64,000 bases of DNA, taken from positions 62,001 to 126,000 of the forward strand of contig NW_026014879.1 in the NCBI RefSeq assembly GCF_020379485.1, written 5' to 3'. Both the position numbers and the translations under genes were made by a program. This document shows, piece by piece, positions 33,724 to 46,283 of this stretch. Every line of letters begins with the position of its first letter. Positions within the stretch are counted from its first letter, which is position 1. The notes below the pieces were generated by a model, which saw nothing but the letters and a program-made list of their open reading frames with translations, was not told the origin of the DNA and made no database searches. Source of the DNA: Brassica napus (lineage: Eukaryota; Streptophyta; Magnoliopsida; Brassicales; Brassicaceae).

Positions 33724-36700
33724 ATGGTGAGAGAGTCGGAAGATGAAGCAGAACTCGTGAGACAGAACAAGTTATTGAGAGATCAGATGACTGAGCAATT
33801 AAACCAAACGATGATCACTACCGTTGCTGATATGATCAAGAGCAGTATGAAGGAACTTCGCGATGAAATAAGGCAAGAGATAAGGCAAGCTACGGGCCAA
33901 GGTCATAGCAATGAGTCTAGACGAGAAAGACGTGATGAAACCCCGAGAGAGCATGCTGAATCACAAGAAACAGACCACTACTATGAGCGTAACCGAGCCA
34001 CGCACAGCAGTTCCTCTTCTAGAGATAGTAGAAGGAGACATAGAAGAGATCATGATGAAAGGAGAACTTACAGAGATGATCTTGCTGGTTTAAAGCTGAA
34101 GATACCTCCTTTCCATGGCAAAGTTGATCCGGATGCTTACTTGGAATGGGAAAAGAAGATGGAGTTGGTGTTTAACTGTAAGCACTACACCAATGCCCAA
34201 AGGATTCAGATAGCAGCAACTGAGTTCCATGACTATGCGCTGAGTTGGTGGGACCAGCTTGTGACTACCAGGAGACTTAACCAAGAGTATCCCGTTGAAA
34301 CATGGCACGAGATGAAGGCTCTCATGCGTAAAAGATTTGTGCCAAATCACTATCATCGCGACTTGCACCAGAAGTTAAGAAGACTCACCCAAGGATCTCG
34401 ATCTGTTGAAGAATACTATCAAGACATGGAGCTGTTGATGCTGAGAGCTCGTGTTTCTGAAGATAAAGAAGCTACTATGGCTAGGTTCTTAGGAGGTCTC
34501 AACCGAGAGATACAAGATAATGTTGAGATGCAGCACTATGTGGAGATAGAAGAGATGCTTCACAAAGCTATACTAGTTGAGCAACAAGTTAAGAGGAAGG
34601 GCCATTCTCATTCTCGTTACAACACCAGACTTCAGGGAACTAAAGAAGAAAAGTCTAGCTATCAAAAGGAAAGCAAACCGCAACTGAAAGAAGACTCAAA
34701 GCCAAATTCCTTTTACAGCAAGGATAAAGGAAAGGCCGAGGTTTCAAGTGCAAGAGCTAGAGATGTTAAGTGCTTTAAGTGTCAGGGTAGAGGCCATTAT
34801 GCAAATGAGTGCACCAATAAAAGAATCATGATTCTTCTTGAGAATGGAGAGTATGAATCTGAGGATGAGCTTTCAGAGTCTGAGTGTAAGGCGCTTATTG
34901 AAGAAGAATATGAAGAAGAACCCGTGAAAGGAAGGTTATTGGTGGCTAGAAGAACTTTGAGTTTGCAAAGTAAAGCTGAAGAGCAAGAACAGAGAGAGAA
35001 TCTATTCTACACTCGGTGCCTTGTGCAAGGAAAGGTCTGTAGTCTTATCATTGATGGAGGAAGTTGTGTGAATGTAGCTAGTGAAACTATGGTAAAGAAG
35101 CTTGGCCTCCAAGTACAGAAACATCCAAAGCCCTACCGGCTTCAATGGTTGAATGAAGAAGGAGAAATGAGGGTTTCTAGTCAGGTTTCGGTTCCCATTG
35201 CAATTGGAAGGTATGAGGATGAGGTTCTCTGTGATGTATTGCCTATGGAAGCTGGACATATCCTTCTTGGTCGGCCATGGCAATCAGATAGACGAGTGAT
35301 ACATGATGGCTACACCAACAAGCACACGTTTGAGTTCAAAGGAAAGAAGACTGTGCTGGTTCCTCTAACACCAAAGGAAGTTCATCAAGATCAACTGCAG
35401 CTACAAAAGAAGAAAGAAATAGACCTCAAACCTGAATCAAAGAAGCAGCATAGTCTCTATGCCAAATCGGGTGAAATCAAAAGAACTCTCAATGCTCATC
35501 AATCTATTCTTTTACTTATCTTTAAAGAGTCTCTTTTGAATGTTACTGACCCAACACCGGTATATCCGAGTGAAATTAAGTGTCTTTTACAGGAATTTGA
35601 AGATGTATTTCCTGAAGATAATCCAATTGGTCTTCCACCTCTTAGAGGGATTGAGCATCAGATTGATTTTGTTCCTGGTTCTACACTTCCAAATAGGCCA
35701 GCTTATAGGACTAATCCCGTGGAGACTAAAGAACTGCAAAAACAAGTTGAGGAGTTGATGGCAAAGGGGCATATCCGTGAGAGCATGAGCCCATGTGCAG
35801 TACCAGTGCTTCTTGTGCCTAAGAAAGATGGAAGCTGGCGCATGTGTGTTGATTGTAGAGCCATCAACAACATCACTGTAAAGTATCGCCATCCTATTCC
35901 TAGATTAGATGATATGCTTGATGAATTGCATGGTTCCTGCATATTTTCTAAGATTGATTTGAAAAGTGGATACCATCAGATTAGGATGAAAGAAGGAGAT
36001 GAATGGAAAACTGCATTCAAAACTAAACATGGTCTTTATGAGTGGTTAGTCATGCCATTTGGATTAACCAATGCACCTAGTACATTCATGAGATTAATGA
36101 ATCATGTTCTTAGATCATTCATTGGCATATTTGTTGTGGTATACTTTGATGACATCCTTGTATACAGTAAGAGCTTTAATGATCATATAGGACATCTTAG
36201 AGCTGTTCTTGATGTGCTTAGAAAGGAATCTCTTTTTGCTAACCTTAAGAAGTGTACTTTTGGAACGGATCACTTGGTTTTTCTAGGCTTTGTTGTGAGT
36301 GCAGATGGAGTAAAGGTAGATCAAGAGAAGGTGAAAGCAATACAAGAGTGGCCGATTCCTAAAACCATCAGTGAAGTGCGAAGCTTCCATGGATTAGCTG
36401 GCTTCTACCGACGGTTTGTAAAAGATTTTAGCACCATAGCCGCTCCATTGACTGAGGTGATCAAGAAAGAAGTTGGATTCAAATGGGAGAAGCACAAGAA
36501 CTTGCCTTTCAATGCCTAAAAGAGAAGCTTACTAATGCCCCTCTTCTTATACTTCCTGATTTCAATAAAACTTTTGAAATTGAATGTGATGCTTCAGGAA
36601 TTGGAATTGGTGCTGTTCTTATGCAGGAGAAGAGACCCATAGCATATTTCAGTGAGAAACTAGGAGGAGCGACTCTCAACTATGCTACTTATGACAAGGA

Positions 36701-38146
36701 ACTCTACGCTTTGGTGAGGGCTTTGCAGACATGGCAGCATTACCTATGGCCCAAGGAGTTTGTCATTCACACTGATCATGAGTCTCTCAAGTACCTTAAA
36801 AGCCAAAACAAACTCAGCAAGAGACACGCAAGGGAATCTCATGGAGGAAGCCTCATGGGACATTTTGGTGTCGCAAAAACTCTCAAACCTTGCAGGATCA
36901 CTTCTACTGGCCGCGGATGAAAAGAGATGTGGAAAGACTCTGTGAAAGGTGTGCAACTTGTAAACAAGCTAAGTCCAAAGTCCAAAACCATGGTTTGTAC
37001 ACGCCTTTACCCATCCCTTATCATCCTTGGAATGATATCTCTATGGACTTCATTGTTGGATTGCCTAGAACTCGTACTGGTAAAGATTCAATCTTTGTGG
37101 TAGTTGATAGATTTTCTAAGATGGCACACTTCATTGCTTGTCATAAAACTGATGATGCATTGCATGTAGCTAACTTGTTCTTTAAGGAGATTGTGCGTTT
37201 ACATGGCATGCCTAAGACTATTGTATCTGATAGAGATACTAAGTTCCTAAGCTACTTTTGGAAAACTCTCTGGTCTAAACTAGGCACTAAGCTATTATTT
37301 TCTACTACTTGTCACCCACAAACTGATGGTCAGACTGAAGTAGTTAATAGAACTCTTGGTACACTCTTGCGTGCAATTATAAAGAAGAACTTGAAATCAT
37401 GGGAAGATTGTTTGCCTCATTGTGAATTTGCATATAATCATGCTGTGCATTCTGCTACTAAGTTTTCTCCATTTGAAATTGTTTATGGGTTCAATCCCAT
37501 CTCTCCTTTGGATCTAATACCTTTACCTGAGTGTGAAAGAGTTAGTCTTGATGGCAAGAAGAAGGCAGAGAAGGTACAACAACTTCATGAACAAGCAAGG
37601 CGCAACATAGAAGAGAAGACTAAGCAATATGCCAAACAAGCAAACAAGGGGAGGCGTGAAAGAGTCTTTGAAGTGGGTGATCAAGTCTGGATTCACCTAA
37701 GGAAAGAAAGATTTCCTAATGAGAGGAAATCCAAGCTCATGCCAAGGATTGATGGACCATTTGAGATCATAAAGAAAATCGGCAACAATGCTTACAAGCT
37801 GGATCTCCAAGGAAGGTATGATGTGAGCAATAGTTTTAATATCACTGACTTGGTTCCTTATTTTGCAGATGAGCCAGATTTGAGGACAAATCCTTTTCAA
37901 GAGGGAGGGGATGATATGATCATGGACCGGCACAAGGATGGAGATAAAGAGTTCAAAGACCAATCAAGGGAAGAAGATGATGCCTTAGTCATTCCACCAG
38001 GTCCCATCACTCGCGCCAAAGCTAGAAGACTCAAAGAAGCTGTTGGAAGTCTACTTATGATCTCATGGAAGCAAGAAGACGGTCTTGATGGACGTTTGAT
38101 CAATCAAGACACTCTTATCACCATTCAAGCAATGGTTTCAAACTGA
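33724..38146 (+). pseudogene. gag-pol: Gag-Pol of element F, broken
   Basis: The same protein as in C, starting at ATG 33724. Three lesions relative to C and E: loss of one G in a GGGG run at about 36485 (frame lost, stop at 36519); a 291-bp in-frame deletion at about 36834, removing 97 residues from the end of RNase H to just before the integrase finger (WVEFIET… to …LFVR); and one base lost at about 36887 (CTCAAACC for CTCAAGACC). The remainder (36890-38146) reads cleanly through integrase to the normal stop inside the 3' LTR. The single-base losses could be assembly errors; the 291-bp deletion is unlikely to be. Confidence 0.9.
37901..37911 (+). other. Polypurine tract of element F
   Basis: GAGGGAGGGGA directly before the 3' LTR. 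Confidence 0.88.
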
Positions 38147-38734
38147 TCATCATCTAAGCAAGTGCTTGTGTGTGCTCTTTTCCTAGCCTTTGGTTTTGTC
38201 CCATTGGGTTTTCCAAAGGAAGGTTTTTAATGAGGCCACAAGTTACTTACATAAACCTTAGATGATGTATCACGGTTCCACCTTAGGTTATTTTTAAACT
38301 ATGGTTTTTATTTCATGTTTTAAAAACTCTTTTCGAATTTGAATAAGTCTTTAGTCTTTGTTGTAGTTCCAAGGGAGCCTGTTCCCTTTAATGATCTCGA
38401 GAATATGGAGCCTGTTCCATACTTCTCTATATAAGTGTGTTTGCGTTCTCTCTTTTAATAACAATCCTTTTTCTACAAATCTATCAGATTTCTTTGTTCT
38501 CTCTTTACTTCTCATCAAGTCTTGAGTGAATCTCGTTGGTGTGTCATATCCAACAACTAAGGGTGTCTATTTTGGTGTGTAATATCCAAGCTAGTCATCT
38601 AGGAGTATCAAGGAGCCATTCCGCAACTCTTTGTGTCACCAAACGATCCATCACCTTGATAAACTTGAGTCTCTGATTCGTTTATACAAGGATCTATCCA
38701 ATTCAATCCAAAGAAGCATCCTAGGAGTTCATTA
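37912..38734 (+). repeat. 3' LTR of element F
   Basis: 823 bp; carries the same TTTTAATAACAATCC variant as the F 5' LTR. Hairpin at 38187-38219. Confidence 0.94.
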
Positions 38735-38739
38735 AAACT

Positions 38740-39733
38740 GATGATGCATTGCATGTAGCTAACTTGTTCTTTAAGGAGATTGTGCGTTTACATGGCATGC
38801 CTAAGACTATTGTATCTGATAGAGATACTAAGTTCCTAAGCTACTTTTGGAAAACTCTCTGGTCTAAACTAGGCACTAAGCTATTATTTTCTACTACTTG
38901 TCACCCACAAACTGATGGTCAGACTGAAGTAGTTAATAGAACTCTTGGTACACTCTTGCGTGCAATTATAAAGAAGAACTTGAAATCATGGGAAGATTGT
39001 TTGCCTCATTGTGAATTTGCATATAATCATGCTGTGCATTCTGCTACTAAGTTTTCTCCATTTGAAATTGTTTATGGGTTCAATCCCATCTCTCCTTTGG
39101 ATCTAATACCTTTACCTGAGTGTGAAAGAGTTAGTCTTGATGGCAAGAAGAAGGCAGAGAAGGTACAACAACTTCATGAACAAGCAAGGCGCAACATAGA
39201 AGAAAAGACTAAGCAATATGCCAAACAAGCAAACAAGGGGAGGCGTGAAAGAGTCTTTGAAGTGGGTGATCAAGTCTGGATTCACCTAAGGAAAGAAAGA
39301 TTTCCTAATGAGAGGAAATCCAAGCTCATGCCAAGGATTGATGGACCATTTGAGATCATAAAGAAAATCGGCAACAATGCTTACAAGCTGGATCTCCAAG
39401 GAAGGTATGATGTGAGCAATTTTTAATATCACTGACTTGGTTCCTTATTTTGCAGATGAGCCAGATTTGAGGACAAATCCTTTTCAAGAGGGAGGGGATG
39501 ATATGATCATGGACCGGCACAAGGATGGAGATAAAGAGTTCAAAGACCAATCAAGGGAAGAAGATGATGCCTTAGTCATTCCACCAGGTCCCATCACTCG
39601 CGCCAAAGCTAGAAGACTCAAAGAAGCTGTTGGAAGTCTACTTATGATCTCATGGAAGCAAGAAGACGGTCTTGATGGACGTTTGATCAATCAAGACACT
39701 CTTATCACCATTCAAGCAATGGTTTCAAACTGA
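38740..39733 (+). pseudogene. Gag-Pol of element E, C-terminal remainder
   Basis: It continues E after the F insertion ([11 protein letters not shown]…): second and third catalytic integrase residues ([17 protein letters not shown]), GPF region, then the LTR-encoded tail. A two-base loss at about 39420 (GCAATTTTTAAT for GCAATAGTTTTAAT) shifts the frame, ending it at 39426; the original frame resumes from 39437 to the normal stop at 39733. Confidence 0.88.
39488..39498 (+). other. Polypurine tract of element E
   Basis: GAGGGAGGGGA before the 3' LTR. Confidence 0.88.
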
Positions 39734-40319
39734 TCATCATCTAAGCAAGTGCTTGTGTGTGCTCTTTTCCTAGCCTTTGGTTTTGTCCCATTGGGTTTTC
39801 CAAAGGAAGGTTTTTAATGAGGCCACAAGTTACTTACATAAACTTAGATGATGTATCACGGTTCCACCTTAGGTTATTTTTAAACTATGGTTTTTATTTC
39901 ATGTTTTAAAAACTCTTTTCGAATTTGAATAAGTCTTTAGTCTTTGTTGTAGTTCCAAGGGAGCCTGTTCCCTTTAATGATCTCGAGAATATGGAGCCTG
40001 TTCCATACTTCTCTATATAAGTTGTTTGCGTTCTCTCTTTTAATCACAATCCTTTTTCTACAAATCTATCAGATTTCTTTGTTCTCTCTTTACTTCTCAT
40101 CAAGTCTTGAGTGAATCTCGTTGGTGTGTCATATCCAACAACTAAGGGTGTCTATTTTGGTGTGTAATATCCAAGCTAGTCATCTAGGAGTATCAAGAGC
40201 CATTCCGCAACTCTTTGTGTCACCAAACGATCCATCACCTTGATAAACTTTGAGTCTCTGATTCGTTTATACAAGATCTATCCAATTCAATCCAAAGAAG
40301 CATCCTAGGAGTTCATTTA
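39499..40319 (+). repeat. 3' LTR of element E
   Basis: 821 bp, with several single-base indels against the 5' LTR (near 39843, 40022, 40197, 40250, 40275, 40317) and hardly any substitution. It ends …TTCATTTA and is followed by the GATAA duplication. Hairpin at 39774-39806. Confidence 0.9.
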
Positions 40320-43300
40320 GATAACTTCTTCATCCAACTCCTATGAGATTTATTCAACTTCCTGGTGTTTCTCCAACACTTTATGTATCCAAATCAAGCT
40401 TCTTACAAAGTGATTCATCCTGGTTTGATTGGAACGACGGAGAAGCTGTCCTATTCCCAAACTGGGAAACTGGAATCACCTGATTAGAAAGTGGGATAAC
40501 TTCTTCATCCCAACTCCTATGAGATTTATTCAACTTCCTGGTGTTTCTCCACCATTTTATGTATCAAAATCAAGCTTCTTACAAAGTGATTCATCCTGGT
40601 TTGATTGGAACGACGAAGAAGCTGTCCTATTCCCAAACTGGGAAAGTGGAATCACCTGATTAGAAAGTGGGATAACTTCTTCATCCCAACTCCTATGAGA
40701 TTTATTCAACTTCCTGGTGATTCTCCAACACTTTATGTATCCAAATCAAGCTTCTTACAAAGTGATTCATCCTGGTTTGATTGGAACGACGGAGAAGCTG
40801 TCCTATTCCCAAACTGGGAAACTGGAATCACCTGATTAGAAAGTGGGATAACTTCTTCATCCCAACTCCTATGAGATTTATTCAACTTCCTGGTGTTTCT
40901 CCAACACTTTATGTATCCAAATCAAGCTTCTTACAAAGTGATTCATCCTGGTTTGATTGGAACGACGAAGAAGCTGTCTTATTCCCAAACTGGGAAACTG
41001 GAATCACCTGATTTGAAAGTGGGATAACTTCTTCATCCCAACTCCTATGAGATTTATTCAACTTCCTGGTGATTCTCCAACACTTTATGTATCCAAATCA
41101 AGCTTCTTACAAAGTGATTCATCCTGGTTTGATTGGAACGACGAAGAAGCTGTCCTATTCCCAAACTGGGAAACTGGAATCACCTGATTAGAAAGTGGGA
41201 TAACTTCTTCATCCCAACTCCTATGAGATTTATTCAACTTCCTGGTGTTTCTCCACCATTTTATGTATCAAAATCAAGCTTCTTACAAAGTGATTCATCC
41301 TGGTTTGATTGGAACGACGAAGAAGATGTCCTATTCCCAAACTGGGAAACTGGAATCACCTGATTTGAAAGTGGGATAACTTCTTCATCCCAACTCCTAT
41401 GAGATTTATTCAACTTCCTGGTGATTCTCCAACACTTTATGTATCCAAATCAAGCTTCCTACAAAGTGATTCATCCTGGTTTGATTGGAACGACGAAGAA
41501 GCTGTCCTATTCCCAAACTGGAAACTGGAATCACCTGATTAGAAAGTGGGATAACTTCTTCATCCCAACTCCTATGAGATTTATTCAACTTCCTGGTGTT
41601 TCTCCACCACTTTATGTATCCAAATCAAGCTTCTTACAAAGTGATTCATCCTGGTTTGATTGGAACGACGAAGAAGCTGTCCTATTCCCAAACTGGGAAA
41701 CTGGAATCACCTGATTAGAAAGTGGGATAACTTCTTCATCCAACTCCTATGAGATTTATTCAACTTCCTGGTGATTCTCCAACTTTATGTATCCAAATCA
41801 AGCTTCTTACAAAGTGATTCATCCTGGTTTGATTGGAACGACGAAGAAGCTGTCCTATTCCCAAACTGGGAAACTGGAATCACCTGATTAGAAAGTGGGA
41901 TAACTTCTTCATCCCAACTCCTATGAGATTTATTCAACTTCCTGGTGATTCTCCACCACTTTATGTATCCAAATCAAGCTTCTTACAAAGTGATTCATCC
42001 TGGTTTGATTGGAACGACGAAGAAGCTGTCCTATTCCCAAACTGGGAAACTGGAATCACCTGATTAGAAAGTGGGATAACTTCTTCATCCCAACTCCTAT
42101 GAGATTTATTCAACTTCCTGGTGTTTCTCCACCCTTTATGTATCCAAATCAAGCTTCTTACAAAGTGATTCATCCTGGTTTGATTGGAACGACGAAGAAG
42201 CTGTCCTATTCCCAAACTGGGAAACTGGAATCACCTGATTAGAAAGTGGGATAACTTCTTCATCCCAACTCCTATGAGATTTATTCAACTTCCTGGTGAT
42301 TCTCCAAACTTTATGTATCCAAATCAAGCTTCTTACAAAGTGATTCATCCTGGTTTGATTGGAACGACGAAGAAGCTGTCCTATTCCCAAACTGGGAAAC
42401 TGGAATCACCTGATTAGAAAGTGGGATAACTTCTTCATCCCAACTCCTATGAGATTTATTCAACTTCCTGGTGTTTCTCCCACCATTTATGTATCCAAAT
42501 CAAGCTTCTTACAAAGTGATTCATCCTGGTTTGATTGGAACGACGAAGAAGCTGTCCTATTCCCAAACTGGGAAACTGGAATCACCTGATTAGAAAGTGG
42601 GATAACTTCTTCATCCCAACTCCTATGAGATTTATTCAACTTCCTGGTGATTCTCCACACTTTATGTATCCAAATCAAGCTTCTTACAAAGTGATTCATC
42701 CTGGTTTGATTGGAACGACGAAGAAGCTGTCCTATTCCCAAACTGGGAAACTGGAATCACCTGATTAGAAAGTGGGATAACTTCTTCATCCCAACTCCTA
42801 TGAGATTTATTCAACTTCCTGGTAATTCTCCAACACTTTATGTATCCAAATCAAGCTTCTTACAAAGTGATTCATCCTGGTTTGATTGGACGACGAAGAA
42901 GCTGTCCTATTCCCAAACTGGGAAACTGGAATCACCTGATTTGAAAGTGGGATAACTTCTTCATCCCAACTCCTATGAGATTTATTCAACTTCCTGGTGT
43001 TTCTCCACACTTTATGTATCCAAATCAAGCTTCTTACAAAGTGATTCATCCTGGTTTGATTGGAACGACGAAGAAGCTGTCCTATTCCCAAACTGGGAAA
43101 CTGGAATCACCTGATTTGAAAGTGGGATAACTTCTTCATCCCAACTCCTATGAGATTTATTCAACTTCCTGGTGTTTCTCCACCACTTTATGTATCCAAA
43201 TCAAGCTTCTTACAAAGTGATTCATCCTGGTTTGATTGGAACGACGAAGAAGCTGTCCTATTCCCAAACTGGGAAACTGGAATCACCTGATTTGAAAGTG

Positions 43301-45643
43301 GGATAACTTCTTCATCCCAACTCCTATGAGATTTATTCAACTTCCTGGTGATTCTCCACCCTTTATGTATCCAAATCAAGCTTCTTACAAAGTGATTCAT
43401 CCTGGTTTGATTGGAACGACGAAGAAGCTGTCCTATTCCCAAACTGGGAAACTGGAATCACCTGATTAGAAAGTGGGATAACTTCTTCATCCCAACTCCT
43501 ATGAGATTTATTCAACTTCCTGGTGATTCTCCACCATTTTATGTATCCAAATCAAGCTTCTTACAAAGTGATTCATCCTGGTTTGATTGGAACGACGAAG
43601 AAGCTGTCCTATTCCCAAACTGGGAAACTGGAATCACCTGATTAGAAAGTGGGATAACTTCTTCATCCCAACTCCTATGAGATTTATTCAACTTCCTGGT
43701 GATTCTCCAACACTTTATGTATCCAAATCAAGCTTCTTACAAAGTGATTCATCCTGGTTTGATTGGAACGACGAAGAAGCTGTCCTATTCCCAAACTGGG
43801 AAACTGGAATCACCTGATTTGAAAGTGGGATAACTTCTTCATCCCAACTCCTATGAGATTTATTCAACTTCCTGGTGATTCTCCACCACTTTATGTATCC
43901 AAATCAAGCTTCTTACAAAGTGATTCATCCTGGTTTGATTGGAACGACGAAGAAGCTGTCCTATTCCCAAACTGGGAAACTGGAATCACCTGATTAGAAA
44001 GTGGGATAACTTCTTCATCCCAACTCCTATGAGATTTATTCAACTTCCTGGTGATTCTCCCACCTTTTATGTATCCAAATCAAGCTTCTTACAAAGTGAT
44101 TCATCCTGGTTTGATTGGAACGACGAAGAAGCTGTCCTATTCCCAAACTGGGAAACTGGAATCACCTGATTTGAAAGTGGGATAACTTCTTCATCCCAAC
44201 TCCTATGAGATTTATTCAACTTCCTGGTGATTCTCCACCACTTTATGTATCCAAATCAAGCTTCTTACAAAGTGATTCATCCTGGTTTGATTGGAACGAC
44301 GAAGAAGCTGTCCTATTCCCAAACTGGGAAACTGGAATCACCTGATTAGAAAGTGGGATAACTTCTTCATCCCAACTCCTATGAGATTTATTCAACTTCC
44401 TGGTGATTCTCCACCACTTTATGTATCCAAATCAAGCTTCTTACAAAGTGATTCATCCTGGTTTGATTGGAACGACGAAGAAGCTGTCCTATTCCCAAAC
44501 TGGGAAACTGGAATCACCTGATTTGAAAGTGGGATAACTTCTTCATCCCAACTCCTATGAGATTTATTCAACTTCCTGGTGATTCTCCACCACTTTATGT
44601 ATCCAAATCAAGCTTCTTACAAAGTGATTCATCCTGGTTTGATTGGAACGACGAAGAAGCTGTCCTATTCCCAAACTGGGAAACTGGAATCACCTGATTA
44701 GAAAGTGGGATAACTTCTTCATCCCAACTCCTATGAGATTTATTCAACTTCCTGGTGTTTCTCCACCACTTTATGTATCCAAATCAAGCTTCTTACAAAG
44801 TGATTCATCCTGGTTTGATTGGAACGACGAAGAAGCTGTCCTATTCCCAAACTGGGAAACTGGAATCACCTGATTTGAAAGTGGGATAACTTCTTCATCC
44901 CAACTCCTATGAGATTTATTCAACTTCCTGGTGATTCTCCAACACTTTATGTATCCAAATCAAGCTTCTTACAAAGTGATTCATCCTGGTTTGATTGGAA
45001 CGACGAAGAAGCTGTCCTATTCCCAAACTGGGAAACTGGAATCACCTGATTTGAAAGTGGGATAACTTCTTCATCCCAACTCCTATGAGATTTATTCAAC
45101 TTCCTGGTGATTCTCCACCACTTTATGTATCCAAATCAAGCTTCTTACAAAGTGATTCATCCTGGTTTGATTGGAACGACGAAGAAGCTGTCCTATTCCC
45201 AAACTGGGAAACTGGAATCACCTGATTAGAAAGTGGGATAACTTCTTCATCCCAACTCCTATGAGATTTATTCAACTTCCTGGTGATTCTCCAACACTTT
45301 ATGTATCCAAATCAAGCTTCTTACAAAGTGATTCATCCTGGTTTGATTGGAACGACGAAGAAGCTGTCCTATTCCCAAACTGGGAAACTGGAATCACCTG
45401 ATTTGAAAGTGGGATAACTTCTTCATCCCAACTCCTATGAGATTTATTCAACTTCCTGGTGTTTCTCCAACACTTTATGTATCCAAATCAAGCTTCTTAC
45501 AAAGTGATTCATCCTGGTTTGATTGGAACGACGAAGAAGCTGTCCTATTCCCAAACTGGGAAACTGGAATCACCTGATTTGAAAGTGGGATAACTTCTTC
45601 ATCCCAACTCCTATGAGATTTATTCAACTTCCTGGTGTTTCCC
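40320..45643. repeat. CentBr-like satellite, block 3
   Basis: About 30 monomers. The stretch at about 41700-43400 has many one- to three-base losses around CTCCACCACTTTATG. From about 43640 to 44880 GATTTGAAAG and GATTAGAAAG monomers alternate strictly, giving a 352-bp dimeric period. It ends in GTTTCCC, where B inserted. Confidence 0.95.
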
Positions 45644-46134
45644 TCTTAGATTTGGTGATTTAAAGAGTGATTAAGTCTAATCTGAGAATTAAAGAGATTA
45701 GATTAAGAACAAGAGAGAGATTTAAGAGAGAGAGACTCAAAACTCCATTAATTAATACTGATGAGGGTTTACAAGTATATAAAGAGAGAGCAACAAGTAA
45801 TTTCGAAATGTATAAGCATGTGTAGTCAAAGGACAGGCTGGAACTCCTTTTGAATCACTTGGCTGTGCTTTCTCACATGCTTGCACTAGTAGAAAAGCAT
45901 CCTCTCCTTTCCAGCACCATACAGGCTGTCAAACTGCTCCCTTATCCTTCCTTATCCTCTTTGGTCGAGTTTACTCTCTTCCCTTCACTAAGTTACCTTC
46001 TCATGCCATCAGATAACTTCCCAAGTTGTTACTGTGGTTAAACTAAAGTTACCACAGTAAAACTCCAAAGTTACTGTCTACTCCAACTCTCTTCCTCTCT
46101 CAATATATCAACTCTTTATTCTCTCATCTCAACA
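45644..46134 (-). repeat. 3' LTR of element B
   Basis: 491 bp; minus strand TGTTGAGATGAG… to …AAATCTAAGA. The duplication TTCCC fixes the end as GA rather than the canonical CA. Confidence 0.9.
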
Positions 46135-46146
46135 CTCCCCCTCAAG
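46135..46146 (-). other. Polypurine tract of element B
   Basis: The minus strand reads CTTGAGGGGGAG before TGTTGAG. Confidence 0.88.
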
Positions 46147-46203
46147 CTTGACCATGTGGAACAAGTCAAGCTTGGAAGGACCATGAGATCTCCCTCATTA
46201 AAA

Positions 46204-46244
46204 CCTCATTAAAGAAAACCCATTGGGACAAAACCTTAATGAGG
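46204..46244 (-). other. Post-stop hairpin of element B
   Basis: Minus-strand arms CCTCATTAAGG and CTTTAATGAGG pair over 11 bp with one G-U around TTTTGTCCCAATGGGTTTT. It begins about 40 nt after the pol stop. Confidence 0.72.
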
Positions 46245-46283
46245 AAAAAGAGTAGAGATCACATGATCAGGAGAGTGTATAGA

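Larger units (their letters stand above)
32400..38734 (+). mobile_element. CRM-type gypsy element F, nested in E
   Basis: 6335 bp, inserted into the integrase region of E with target-site duplication AAACT (32395-32399 and 38735-38739). Both LTRs are 823 bp. The 3' duplication falls exactly after …TTCATTA, which fixes the LTR end. The internal region has a 291-bp deletion and single-base losses, so F is probably inactive. Confidence 0.94.
27356..40319 (+). mobile_element. CRM-type gypsy element E, split by nested element F
   Basis: The outer element has its 5' LTR at 27356-28178 and 3' LTR at 39499-40319, flanked by GATAA (27351-27355 and 40320-40324). Its internal region is broken at 32399/38735 by element F. 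LTR pairing is supported by shared variants: both E LTRs have TTTTAATCACAATCC, whereas both F LTRs have TTTTAATAACAATCC. It is the same family as C but in the opposite orientation. Confidence 0.93.

Noticed and set aside
27356..40319. Tandem or LTR-recombined elements sharing LTRs
   Set aside because: Two independent target-site duplications and diagnostic LTR variants show simple nesting.
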